Of a stretch of 10,838 nucleotides of DNA, positions 1 through 7,405 are shown piece by piece. Origin of the DNA: Cryomorphaceae bacterium. GTDB taxonomy: Bacteria; Bacteroidota; Bacteroidia; Flavobacteriales; Schleiferiaceae. Within the stretch, counting starts at the first letter, position 1. Every line of letters starts with the position of its first letter. The DNA lies in NCBI GenBank assembly GCA_003444795.1, contig DLWR01000056.1, positions 805-11,642 of the forward strand, read 5' to 3'. The notes under the pieces are model-generated. The model saw only the letters and a program-made list of their open reading frames with translations, made no database searches and was not told the origin of the DNA. Made by a program: the position numbers and the translations under genes.

Positions 1-2373
1 TGGGAGGCACTAACGGGTGTTCGTGCACTTCCTACTGTCGATCTTTCTGGCGCGGATCTGGTGGTTTCTTTTGGAGATGACTTTTTGAGCGCCGCCTCTG
101 CGCAGCAGCTCACTAAGGCCTATGCGGATCGCCGCACGCCCGGTAAAGGCATGCTGCGCCATATCCAAGTGGAGTCCAATTTGAGCTTGAGTGGAGCAAA
201 CGCCGACAAGCGCGTAAAAATCAAGCCTTCGGAAGTGGGTAGTGCGTTGGCATACCTGTACAATGAAGTTTCAGGAGGCTCCGTAGCCGTTGGAACTTTG
301 TCAGATGCGGTTAAGTCTGCCTTGAAAGGCATTGCAAAAGAATTGACTGCAGCTAAAGGCCACTCCATCGTTTTGGTAGGAGGCAACTCCGGTGCTAATG
401 CGCATCTGGCTGCAGCTGTAAACGCCGCCCTCGGTAACGTAGGCAACACCTTGCGTGTGGACCAGCCCATTTATTTGCGTTCTGGCAACGACCGGGCTTT
501 CAACAACGCTATGGCGGATATGCAAGCAGGAAGCGTGGGTACGATAGTTCTTGTCGGTGCGAATCCAGCGTACAACCGCCCTGGATTTGCTGAAGCTGTT
601 TCCAAGGCAACCTACAGCTTGAGCTTGTGTGATCGCTTAGATGAAACAGCGTCGTTGACATCTGCAGCGGCACCCGTACCCCATTACTTGGAGTCTTGGG
701 CGGATTACACGCCAAACACCACAGATTTAGCTGTGGCTCAACCCACCATTCGTCCCTTATTCAACAGCAAACCTGCCGTGGAAGTACTGGGTGCATTGAC
801 CGGTGAAAAGCAGTCTGCCAAGGATTGGGTGAAGAATACCGTTTCAGGTTTTGGCCTTTCGTGGTCTCAGACGTTGCACGACGGTGGCGCTAGCGTGAAC
901 AACGCCGCTTCCATCAGTGTTTCAGAAACCGCCAGCAAGGCCCTGGCCGGCGCATCTGCTGCTGCCGAGCAAGCAAGTAGCGTAAAAGGAGGAGACTTTG
1001 AATTGGCCCTCTACGAAAAGACCGTAGGTGCGGGTTTCCAATCCAACAACCCTTGGTTGCACGAACTTCCCGATCCCATTTCGCGTGCGGCGTGGGACAA
1101 CTACATGACCATTAGTGCCAAGGACGCCCTTGCACTCGGTATTGTTAACGAAACACAATCCAACGGTGCCCTCAACGGCAGCCTCGTGACGATTAAGGCT
1201 GGCGATTTCACCTTGGAGAACGTACCCGCACTGGTCCAGCCGGGTCAGGCACAAGGCACGGTAGGTTTAGCAGTAGGCTATGGCCGCAGTGCTGCGGGCC
1301 GCGTGGCGGATAGCTTGGGCGTCAATGCCTTTGAATTGAATTTGGCCAATGGATTTGGCACAGTTACTATCACGGTTCAAGAAGGTGAGCACGAATTTGC
1401 ATCCACCCAGTTGGGTAATACCATGATGGGTCGCAAGATTGTCAATGAAGTGACCTTGGCCAATTTCATGGCCGATCCTTCAGGTGCATCTTGGAATGAA
1501 AAGCCCACCTTCCACACCATGGATGGCGTGAAGACATCCAATGAGGCCAACCTCTGGGCAAATCACGACCACGAAACCATGCACATGTGGAACATGAGCA
1601 TCGACCTCAACAGCTGTACCGGATGTGGCGCCTGTGTCATTGCTTGTCATATGGAAAACAACGTTCCTGTGGTAGGTAAAGATGAGATCCGCAACTTCCG
1701 TGATATGCACTGGTTGCGTATTGACCGCTACTACTCTTCCGATATGACGGATGCCCGTGCGGAAGAAGAAAACCTTGGCGCCATCGATAAGTACGCCGCC
1801 ATGGAAGTTCCTGGCGAGAGCCCTGAAGTCGTCTTCCAACCTGTCATGTGTCAGCACTGTAACCACGCTCCTTGTGAGACCGTATGCCCAGTGGGTGCCA
1901 CGGTTCACTCGCGCGAAGGTCTCAACCACATGGCCTACAACCGCTGTATTGGTACCCGCTATTGTGCCAACAACTGTCCGTATAAGGTGCGTCGCTTTAA
2001 CTGGTTTAACTACCAGAAGAATGAGCGCTTCACGGGTGTGAACCCAGCACAGGATGACTTTGGCCGCATGGTCTTGAATCCAGATGTGACCGTTCGCGCG
2101 CGCGGCGTCATGGAGAAGTGTACCATGTGTATCCAGCGCATCCAGTACGGCAAGCTTGAGGCGAAGAAAGCCGGCCAGCCAGTGGCGGACGGCGCCTTCA
2201 CCACCGCTTGTGCTCAGGCCTGTGACACGGGGGCCATCACCTTTGGAGATGTCAACACTGCAGGTAGCTCCGTGCAAGTCGCTAAGAACGATGCCCGTTC
2301 TTACCACCTCTTGGAAGAAGTGGGCACTCAACCTTCCGTATTCTATCAAACTAAAGTTCGCAACCGCGCCTAA
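1..2373 (+). CDS. actB: ActB, iron-sulfur subunit of Alternative Complex III (5' partial)
   Basis: The frame is open from base 1, so the start and any Tat signal lie upstream; 790 residues are visible of a protein usually around 1000. ActB relays electrons from the quinol site toward the ACIII hemes on the periplasmic face. Fragment residues 1 to about 480 resemble the C-terminal part of a molybdopterin oxidoreductase large subunit (VSFGDDFL, LVGANPAYNRPGF, NPWLHELPDPISRAAWDNY), a scaffold known to lack the Mo cofactor in this family. From about 530 there is an NrfC-like ferredoxin domain with four Cys motifs: C539/C542/C545/C549, C617/C620/C625/C629, C649/C655/C659 and C707/C710/C737/C741. 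The third motif (CIGTRYC) has Thr652 where a fourth Cys would sit. Fifteen Cys fit the three [4Fe-4S] plus one [3Fe-4S] clusters reported for ACIII. The fusion of both domains and the actC-F genes downstream make ActB far more likely than a Psr- or Nrf-type reductase. Confidence 0.95.
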   Translation, partial: WEALTGVRALPTVDLSGADLVVSFGDDFLSAASAQQLTKAYADRRTPGKGMLRHIQVESNLSLSGANADKRVKIKPSEVGSALAYLYNEVSGGSVAVGTLSDAVKSALKGIAKELTAAKGHSIVLVGGNSGANAHLAAAVNAALGNVGNTLRVDQPIYLRSGNDRAFNNAMADMQAGSVGTIVLVGANPAYNRPGFAEAVSKATYSLSLCDRLDETASLTSAAAPVPHYLESWADYTPNTTDLAVAQPTIRPLFNSKPAVEVLGALTGEKQSAKDWVKNTVSGFGLSWSQTLHDGGASVNNAASISVSETASKALAGASAAAEQASSVKGGDFELALYEKTVGAGFQSNNPWLHELPDPISRAAWDNYMTISAKDALALGIVNETQSNGALNGSLVTIKAGDFTLENVPALVQPGQAQGTVGLAVGYGRSAAGRVADSLGVNAFELNLANGFGTVTITVQEGEHEFASTQLGNTMMGRKIVNEVTLANFMADPSGASWNEKPTFHTMDGVKTSNEANLWANHDHETMHMWNMSIDLNSCTGCGACVIACHMENNVPVVGKDEIRNFRDMHWLRIDRYYSSDMTDARAEEENLGAIDKYAAMEVPGESPEVVFQPVMCQHCNHAPCETVCPVGATVHSREGLNHMAYNRCIGTRYCANNCPYKVRRFNWFNYQKNERFTGVNPAQDDFGRMVLNPDVTVRARGVMEKCTMCIQRIQYGKLEAKKAGQPVADGAFTTACAQACDTGAITFGDVNTAGSSVQVAKNDARSYHLLEEVGTQPSVFYQTKVRNRA

Positions 2374-2387
2374 TTCCCTAGCCAAGC

Positions 2388-3776
2388 ATGCATTACGAAT
2401 CGAACGTACGCGAGCCGCTAATTCTCGGTGACAAGTCCTATAAAGACATCACCGTAGATGTGGCACGCCCTGTAGAAACGGCCGCCCCAAAAGCGTGGTG
2501 GATCGTGTTCTCCATCTCCCTAGTGATGTTCCTCTGGGGTGTGGGCTGTATCCTGTACACCATCGGCACCGGTATAGGTGTGTGGGGTCTGAACAAGACC
2601 GTAGGTTGGGCTTGGGATATCACCAACTTCGTTTGGTGGGTGGGTATCGGTCACGCCGGAACCTTGATTTCAGCGGTACTCTTGTTGTTCCGCCAAAAGT
2701 GGCGCATGGCCATCAACCGCTCTGCGGAAGCCATGACCATCTTCTCGGTTATTCAGGCGGGCTTGTTCCCCTTGATTCACATGGGTCGTATTTGGATGGG
2801 CTACTGGGTATTCCCTTTCCCTAACCAGTATGGTTCCTTGTGGGTAAACTTCAACTCGCCTTTGTTGTGGGACGTATTCGCCATCTCGACATACTTGACG
2901 GTATCGACCGTATTCTGGTACACGGGTTTGATTCCTGACTTCGCGATGATTCGCGATCGTGCGATCAATCCAGTTCAGAAGCACATCTACAAAATCCTTT
3001 CTTTCGGATGGGGCGGTAAAGCGAAAGCTTGGCAGCGCTTTGAGGAGGTTTCACTCGTATTGGCCGGTTTGGCTACGCCGTTGGTACTTTCGGTACACAC
3101 CATCGTATCCATGGACTTTGCTACCTCGGTCATCCCTGGTTGGCACACGACCATCTTCCCTCCGTACTTCGTAGCAGGAGCTATCTTCTCCGGTTTTGCC
3201 ATGGTGCAGACCTTGTTGTTGATCGTGCGTAAAATTTTCAAAATGGAGGCCTACATCACCATCCAGCACATTGAGATGATGAACATCGTCATCATGGTGA
3301 CGGGTTCCATCGTGGGGGTGGCCTACATCACCGAACTTTTCATCGCGTGGTATTCCGGCGTGGAATATGAACAATATGCCTTCTTGAACCGCGCGACCGG
3401 TCCCTACTGGTGGGCCTACTGGTCCATGATGACCTGTAACGTCTTCTCTCCACAGTTCATGTGGTTCAAGAAATTGCGCACCAATTTGATCTTCACCTTC
3501 TTAATCTCTATCGTGGTGAACATCGGTATGTGGTTTGAGCGTTTCGTCATCATTGTGACCTCACTCCATCGCGATTACTTGCCTTCTAGCTGGAGCATGT
3601 TCTCGCCCACGTTTGTGGACATCGGCATCTTCATCGGAACTATCGGCTTCTTCTTTGTGCTATTCCTCTTGTACGCTCGTACGTTCCCTGTAATTGCACA
3701 GGCCGAATTGAAGACTATCCTCAAATCTTCTGGTGAATCCCAGAAAAAACACCACGATCCACATGGCGCACACTGA
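2388..3776 (+). CDS. actC: ActC, NrfD/PsrC-like quinol-oxidising membrane subunit of ACIII
   Basis: This 462-residue integral inner-membrane protein of the NrfD/PsrC superfamily has about ten predicted helices, the first at about residues 36-60. In ACIII this subunit holds the menaquinol oxidation site next to the ActB clusters. Recognisable family stretches are VWWVGIGHAGTLISAVLLLF (about 82-101), LIHMGRIWMGYW (129-140), SPLLWDVFAIS (157-167) and WHTTIFPPYFVAGAIFSGFA (252-271). His131 and Asp162 are plausible quinol-site residues, but that is inference from their conservation and membrane position. The C-terminus ends in a small His cluster (H455, H456, H459, H462). The start is the first ATG, 14 nt after the actB stop, with no Shine-Dalgarno sequence, so translation is probably coupled to actB. 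The 3' end overlaps actD by 14 nt. Confidence 0.95.
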   Translation: MHYESNVREPLILGDKSYKDITVDVARPVETAAPKAWWIVFSISLVMFLWGVGCILYTIGTGIGVWGLNKTVGWAWDITNFVWWVGIGHAGTLISAVLLLFRQKWRMAINRSAEAMTIFSVIQAGLFPLIHMGRIWMGYWVFPFPNQYGSLWVNFNSPLLWDVFAISTYLTVSTVFWYTGLIPDFAMIRDRAINPVQKHIYKILSFGWGGKAKAWQRFEEVSLVLAGLATPLVLSVHTIVSMDFATSVIPGWHTTIFPPYFVAGAIFSGFAMVQTLLLIVRKIFKMEAYITIQHIEMMNIVIMVTGSIVGVAYITELFIAWYSGVEYEQYAFLNRATGPYWWAYWSMMTCNVFSPQFMWFKKLRTNLIFTFLISIVVNIGMWFERFVIIVTSLHRDYLPSSWSMFSPTFVDIGIFIGTIGFFFVLFLLYARTFPVIAQAELKTILKSSGESQKKHHDPHGAH

Positions 3777-4281
3777 GCATACCCCCGTTGTACGCGCGCT
3801 TTACCTTGACGATGATGTCGTCTTGGATGCCGTAAAATCTTTGCGCGGCAAAGGCATTAAGGTCAAGGAAGTGTATTCTCCTTTTCCTATCCACGGTTTG
3901 GATAAGGCCATGGGCTTGAAGGAGACGCGCATTGCCATGGCGGCCTTCATATACGGCTTGATTGGCTTGACCGTTGCCATCACGATCACCTCCTACATGA
4001 TGAATTTGGACTGGCCTCAAAACATCGGCGGTAAGCCCTCGATGACCTGGGGAAAGAACATGCCTGCCTTTGTGCCCATCATGTTTGAATTGACTGTCTT
4101 CTTTGCGGCACACTTGATGGTTTGGACGTTCATGATTATCAACAAGTTGTACCCCGGTGCAGAGCCACAAAACCCAGATCCCCGTACCACGGACCATCAC
4201 TTTATGATTGAAGTAGCGGCTGGTGAAGGTGTAGTAGATGCATTGAAAGACACGGGTGCCATTGAAATTGCTGAAGCTTAA
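3763..4281 (+). CDS. actD: ActD, DUF3341 two-helix membrane subunit of ACIII
   Basis: This 172-residue protein has a soluble N-terminal domain (about 1-55, with RALYLDDDVV and KVKEVYSPFPIHGLD), two membrane helices (about 57-80 and 101-126) and a C-terminal tail ending in a small domain with DHHFMIEV. This matches the DUF3341/ActD family, a peripheral membrane-anchored ACIII subunit that packs against ActC and ActF; its exact role is not settled. I chose the ATG at 3763 (MAHTEHTPVV) rather than an in-frame ATG at 3733. The upstream choice would lengthen the overlap with actC to 44 nt and add a ten-residue leader (MNPRKNTTIH) atypical of the family. The remaining 14-nt overlap suggests translational coupling. 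No Shine-Dalgarno is visible; the upstream region is A-rich. Confidence 0.92.
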   Translation: MAHTEHTPVVRALYLDDDVVLDAVKSLRGKGIKVKEVYSPFPIHGLDKAMGLKETRIAMAAFIYGLIGLTVAITITSYMMNLDWPQNIGGKPSMTWGKNMPAFVPIMFELTVFFAAHLMVWTFMIINKLYPGAEPQNPDPRTTDHHFMIEVAAGEGVVDALKDTGAIEIAEA

Positions 4282-4285
4282 TCCC

Positions 4286-4873
4286 ATGAAAAAAGGAATC
4301 CTTTTGACGGCTATGGTTGCAACGGGTGTGATTACCTCGTGCAACTGGGACAAGACCACCCCGGGCTACACGTACATGGATGACATGTACCGCTCCCCCT
4401 CTTTAGAAACCTATCAGGCAGCCGGTAATACTGCACAGGGAACTTCTGCTCAGTTGCCCGTAGAAGGCACGGTAGCACGCGGTTATGTGCCCTATGATTT
4501 ACCCAATACCAACGAAGGGTACGAGGCCGCTAAAAACAATGCGTCCGTTCCTGCCAGTTTTGCCGAATTGGATGCAGAATCTGGCAAAGTTCTCTACGGC
4601 CAGTTCTGTTCACACTGCCACGGCGAAAAGGGCGACGGCAACGGCATCTTGATGCAACGCGAAAAGATTTTGGGTGTTCCTGGTTATGGAGCAGATCGTC
4701 TTCCAGACATCACACCCGGAACTATTTACCACGTTATCATGCACGGTAAGAACAACATGGGTTCACACGCGTCCCAGTTGACCTACGATGAGCGTTGGAA
4801 AATCATCAAGTATGTGATGAAGCTTCGCCAAGATCAATCTGCAACGGCTGCTCCTGCGGAGCCTGCTGCTTAA
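4286..4873 (+). CDS. actE: ActE, monoheme cytochrome c lipoprotein subunit of ACIII
   Basis: This 195-residue precursor is exported to the periplasm. Its N-terminus is a lipoprotein signal peptide (MKKGILLTAM..., lipobox I16-T-S-C19), so the mature protein is probably acylated at Cys19 and membrane-tethered. A heme c site is present at C108-S-H-C111-H112, followed by the class I cytochrome c motif GEKGDGNG. Met158 in HGKNNMGSH is the likely distal ligand. The C-terminal helix WKIIKYVMKLRQ is typical of the fold, and the tail is an Ala/Pro-rich stretch. ActE is the monoheme subunit that, with pentaheme ActA, carries electrons out of ACIII and may deliver them to the CuA site of CoxB. I chose the ATG at 4286, 4 nt after actD, because it gives a clean signal peptide; an ATG at 4256 inside actD would add ten non-signal residues. 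Confidence 0.93.
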   Translation: MKKGILLTAMVATGVITSCNWDKTTPGYTYMDDMYRSPSLETYQAAGNTAQGTSAQLPVEGTVARGYVPYDLPNTNEGYEAAKNNASVPASFAELDAESGKVLYGQFCSHCHGEKGDGNGILMQREKILGVPGYGADRLPDITPGTIYHVIMHGKNNMGSHASQLTYDERWKIIKYVMKLRQDQSATAAPAEPAA

Positions 4874-4878
4874 TCCAA

Positions 4879-6342
4879 ATGCCTACGACGATGTTTGTTT
4901 TTACTCAAAAAGCCAAAATTTTCGCCGCTGCTCTGACCCTTATTGGTCTGATCATGGTGGTGATTGGTTTCAATTCGGCAGGTCATGAAGCCGAAGGGCA
5001 CGATGCACATGCCATTGAGATGCATGCAGATCATGCGGATGCAGCACCTGCGGATGAAGTTCATGCAGAGGAGGCGCACGCGGATCACGCGGAAGTAGCG
5101 CACATAGACCATGCTGAAGCTGCACATGGCGAAGAAGCACACGCAGATCATTCGGAAGCCGCTCACGCGGATCACACAGAAGTAGCGCATGCCGAGCACG
5201 CAGAGGCGGGTCACGGTGACGCACACGGAGGTCATGAAGATCATGGTGCTGCGAACCGTCCATGGGCCGCATTGTTGGTCAACACGATTTTCTTCCTTGG
5301 AATCGGCATTGGTACATTGTTCTTTTTGGCCATCCAATACGCTGCACAGGCAGGGTGGTCTGCAGGAATCCTTCGCGTCATGGAATCAGTGGCCTTGTTT
5401 GTAGGTATCCCCTTGTTGGGCATGCTCTTCTTGGTGATCACCGGTACCATGGAAATGCACCACGTATGGCATTGGATGCAAGACGGTATTATGGATCCCG
5501 CCAACCCCAATTACGATAAAATCATTGCTGGAAAAGAAGGCTACTTGAACGATACCTTCTTCACCCTTCGCACTGTGGCTTATTTGGTGATTTGGGCAGG
5601 TGCCGCGTACTTGCTCCGCCGCAATTCTTTGAAGGAGGATCAATTGCCAGAAGGTCAAAATCTGTTTTTCACGCAGCGCAAACTCGCTGCTACCTTCATC
5701 GTATTGTACGCAGTAACGAGCTCAACGAGCGCTTGGGATTGGATCATGTCCATTGACACGCACTGGTTCTCCACCCTTTTTGGATGGTACACCTTTGCAG
5801 GGATGTTCGTCACCGCATTAACGGTATTGAACGTATTGGTCATGTTCCTCCGCGTTAAGAACTACTTGCCCTGGGTGAATGACAACCACCAGCACGATTT
5901 GGGCAAGTTCATGTTTGCCTTCTCCGTGTTCTGGACCTACCTCTGGTTCTCCCAGTACATGTTGATTTGGTACTCGGATATTCCCGAAGAAACGCCCTAC
6001 TACTTGGCACGCTTTGGCGAGTACAAGACCTTGTTTATTACCATGTTGGCCTTCAACTTCATCATGCCTGTTTTGGTGCTGATGTCACGCGATTCCAAGC
6101 GCATCATGGGCTTCATCTTGTTGGCGGCTGTATTCGTACTAGCTGGACACTGGATGGACCACTATATCATGATTATGCCTGGTAGCGTAGGCTACAACTA
6201 CGGTTTTGGCTGGGTTGAATTGGGTGGATTCTTGTTCTACGCAGGTCTCTTACTCTATGTTGTCCAGCGCAACTTGGCAGCGGCTCCTCTGAAAATGAAG
6301 AACCATGCCATGATTCATGAAAGCAAATTGTTCCACCAGTAA
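4879..6342 (+). CDS. actF: ActF, polytopic membrane subunit of ACIII with a His-rich loop
   Basis: This 487-residue inner-membrane protein is a paralogue-like partner of ActC in ACIII, with around ten helices and a proposed structural or proton-pathway role. Family stretches include MEMHHVWHWMQDGIMDP (about 191-207), SSTSAWDWIMSIDTHWFSTL and FWTYLWFSQYMLIWYSDIPEE. Helix 1 spans about 13-31. The next begins about 129, and between them lies an unusual loop (36-122) holding 21 His with alternating Ala, Asp and Glu. Lysines 11 and 13 before helix 1 put the N-terminus in the cytoplasm by the positive-inside rule, so the loop should be periplasmic. I chose the ATG at 4879, 5 nt after actE. An in-frame ATG at 4891 (MFVFTQ) is possible, and one at 4795 inside actE is unlikely because it would add a Cys-rich leader. 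No Shine-Dalgarno is visible. Confidence 0.93.
   Translation: MPTTMFVFTQKAKIFAAALTLIGLIMVVIGFNSAGHEAEGHDAHAIEMHADHADAAPADEVHAEEAHADHAEVAHIDHAEAAHGEEAHADHSEAAHADHTEVAHAEHAEAGHGDAHGGHEDHGAANRPWAALLVNTIFFLGIGIGTLFFLAIQYAAQAGWSAGILRVMESVALFVGIPLLGMLFLVITGTMEMHHVWHWMQDGIMDPANPNYDKIIAGKEGYLNDTFFTLRTVAYLVIWAGAAYLLRRNSLKEDQLPEGQNLFFTQRKLAATFIVLYAVTSSTSAWDWIMSIDTHWFSTLFGWYTFAGMFVTALTVLNVLVMFLRVKNYLPWVNDNHQHDLGKFMFAFSVFWTYLWFSQYMLIWYSDIPEETPYYLARFGEYKTLFITMLAFNFIMPVLVLMSRDSKRIMGFILLAAVFVLAGHWMDHYIMIMPGSVGYNYGFGWVELGGFLFYAGLLLYVVQRNLAAAPLKMKNHAMIHESKLFHQ
5077..5211 (+). repeat. Degenerate 24-bp tandem repeat encoding His/acidic octapeptides in actF
   Basis: The core of the ActF His-rich loop is built from units of consensus H-A-D-H-A-E-V-A. 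Full units start at 5077, 5101, 5140, 5164 and 5188, with a shortened five-codon unit (HGEEA) at 5125. The units at 5077 and 5164 match at 22 of 24 bases. The others differ largely by synonymous changes or conservative swaps (Asp/Glu, Ala/Gly/Ser). This looks like tandem duplication followed by selection to keep the His and acidic positions. Irregular His-rich sequence of the same composition flanks it on both sides (4984-5076 and 5212-5244). Confidence 0.85.
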
Positions 6343-6354
6343 TACTCTATTGAT

Positions 6355-7380
6355 ATGACCGGTCTTTTGATGGTTGTTGTGCTTTTCTTGGCAGTTTTTG
6401 CAGCTGCCCAAATCATGCGCATCTACGAACTCTCTGTGAAAGTTCGCCAGGAAGAGGAATACGTAGTGACGGACAAAGACAATTCAAACCAAGGTCGTTT
6501 GATGCTGTTGTTCGGCATCGGCCTCGTGGTCTCTTTTTTCTGGATGGTCGCTGCATGGGACGAGTTGGCTTTGCCAAAACCTGCGTCTTTGCATGGTGTT
6601 CAAATTGATCAATTATGGGACATTTCCATGGGCTTGATTGTGGTCATGTTCTTGATCATTCAGCCTATCTTGTTTTGGTTTTCGTACAAATACCGTGGTA
6701 ACAAGGCGAACAAAGCAACGTTTTACGCCCACAACGACAAGTTGGAGTTAATCTGGACGATAGTACCCGCTATTGCCTTGGCCGTTTTGATCATTTATGG
6801 TTTGACCACGTGGTCCAACACCATGAACCCTTCTACAGACGAAGAACCCATGGTAGTGGAAGTGTATGCGCAGCAATTCAAGTGGACGGCACGGTACTCG
6901 GGTGAAGACAACACCTTGGGATATGCGAATATCCGTTTGATTCAGGGCGCGAATACAGTAGGTGTGGACACCAATGACGCCAATTCTGGCGATGACTTCG
7001 TGGCTACTGAAATCCACTTGCCTGTGGGAAAGCCCGTATTGTTCAAGTTCCGCTCACAAGATGTGATTCACTCGGCCTATATGCCGCATTTCCGAGCTCA
7101 AATGAACTGCGTGCCGGGTATGGAAACGCATTTCCAATTCACACCTACGTTGACTACCGCTGAGATTCGTCAAGATCCTGAGGTAATTGCCAAGGTAGAA
7201 CGCATCAATGCCATCCGAAGTGCCAAAGGACAAGAGTTGTACGAGTACGACTATATCCTAATGTGTAACAAGATTTGTGGATCTGCCCACTACAACATGC
7301 AGATGAATATTGTTGTTGAGGCCCAAGCGGATTATGACGCCTGGGTAAAAGAACAAAAGACCATCGCTGAAACTCTCTAA
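6355..7380 (+). CDS. coxB: Cytochrome c oxidase subunit II (CuA subunit)
   Basis: This 341-residue subunit of an aa3-type oxidase takes electrons from cytochrome c through a binuclear CuA centre and hands them to heme a in CoxA. The CuA ligand set is complete: H239 (DVIHS), C304, C308, H312 and M315 (C-x3-C-x3-H-x2-M). The centre residue pair is CNKICG rather than the usual CSELCG, so Lys306 sits where Glu is common. The standard two-helix anchor lies at about 90-112 and 131-152 (KLELIWTIVPAIALAVLIIYG), preceded by two additional hydrophobic segments at about 2-20 and 48-67. There is no C-terminal cytochrome c domain, so this is aa3 rather than caa3, and ActE or ActA is the expected donor. 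A loop around 180-215 is longer than in proteobacterial subunit II. It starts 12 nt after actF and is probably in the same transcript. Confidence 0.96.
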   Translation: MTGLLMVVVLFLAVFAAAQIMRIYELSVKVRQEEEYVVTDKDNSNQGRLMLLFGIGLVVSFFWMVAAWDELALPKPASLHGVQIDQLWDISMGLIVVMFLIIQPILFWFSYKYRGNKANKATFYAHNDKLELIWTIVPAIALAVLIIYGLTTWSNTMNPSTDEEPMVVEVYAQQFKWTARYSGEDNTLGYANIRLIQGANTVGVDTNDANSGDDFVATEIHLPVGKPVLFKFRSQDVIHSAYMPHFRAQMNCVPGMETHFQFTPTLTTAEIRQDPEVIAKVERINAIRSAKGQELYEYDYILMCNKICGSAHYNMQMNIVVEAQADYDAWVKEQKTIAETL

Positions 7381-7405
7381 TTAACGTACGTTTTAAAGAA
7401 TCCCC

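Noticed and set aside
1480..2385. 301-codon open frame on the minus strand opposite actB
   Set aside because: It is a shadow of the ActB ferredoxin domain, whose + strand Cys motifs are unmistakable. The antisense product shows no recognisable domain.
3721..4359. 212-codon minus-strand frame across actD and the start of actE
   Set aside because: It covers two well-supported + strand genes and has no recognisable motif.
4795..4878. Upstream in-frame ATG extending ActF by 28 residues into actE
   Set aside because: It overlaps the C-terminal helix of ActE and would add a Cys-rich hydrophilic leader before a normal first helix.
4984..5244. The repeated block in actF as a CRISPR-like or intergenic repeat
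   Set aside because: It is in frame with actF, has a 24-bp period without spacers, and the variation follows codon positions, so it is a coding repeat.
4870..5337. 155-codon minus-strand frame opposite the ActF His-rich repeat, rich in Cys, Met, Arg and Phe
   Set aside because: Its composition is the mechanical complement of the repeated His/Asp/Ala codons (for example CAT read as ATG). It has no independent coding support.
7388..7395. TACGTTTT as a possible internal -7 promoter element before coxA
   Set aside because: It lacks the final G of TAnnTTTG, and there is no TTG at a suitable upstream distance.
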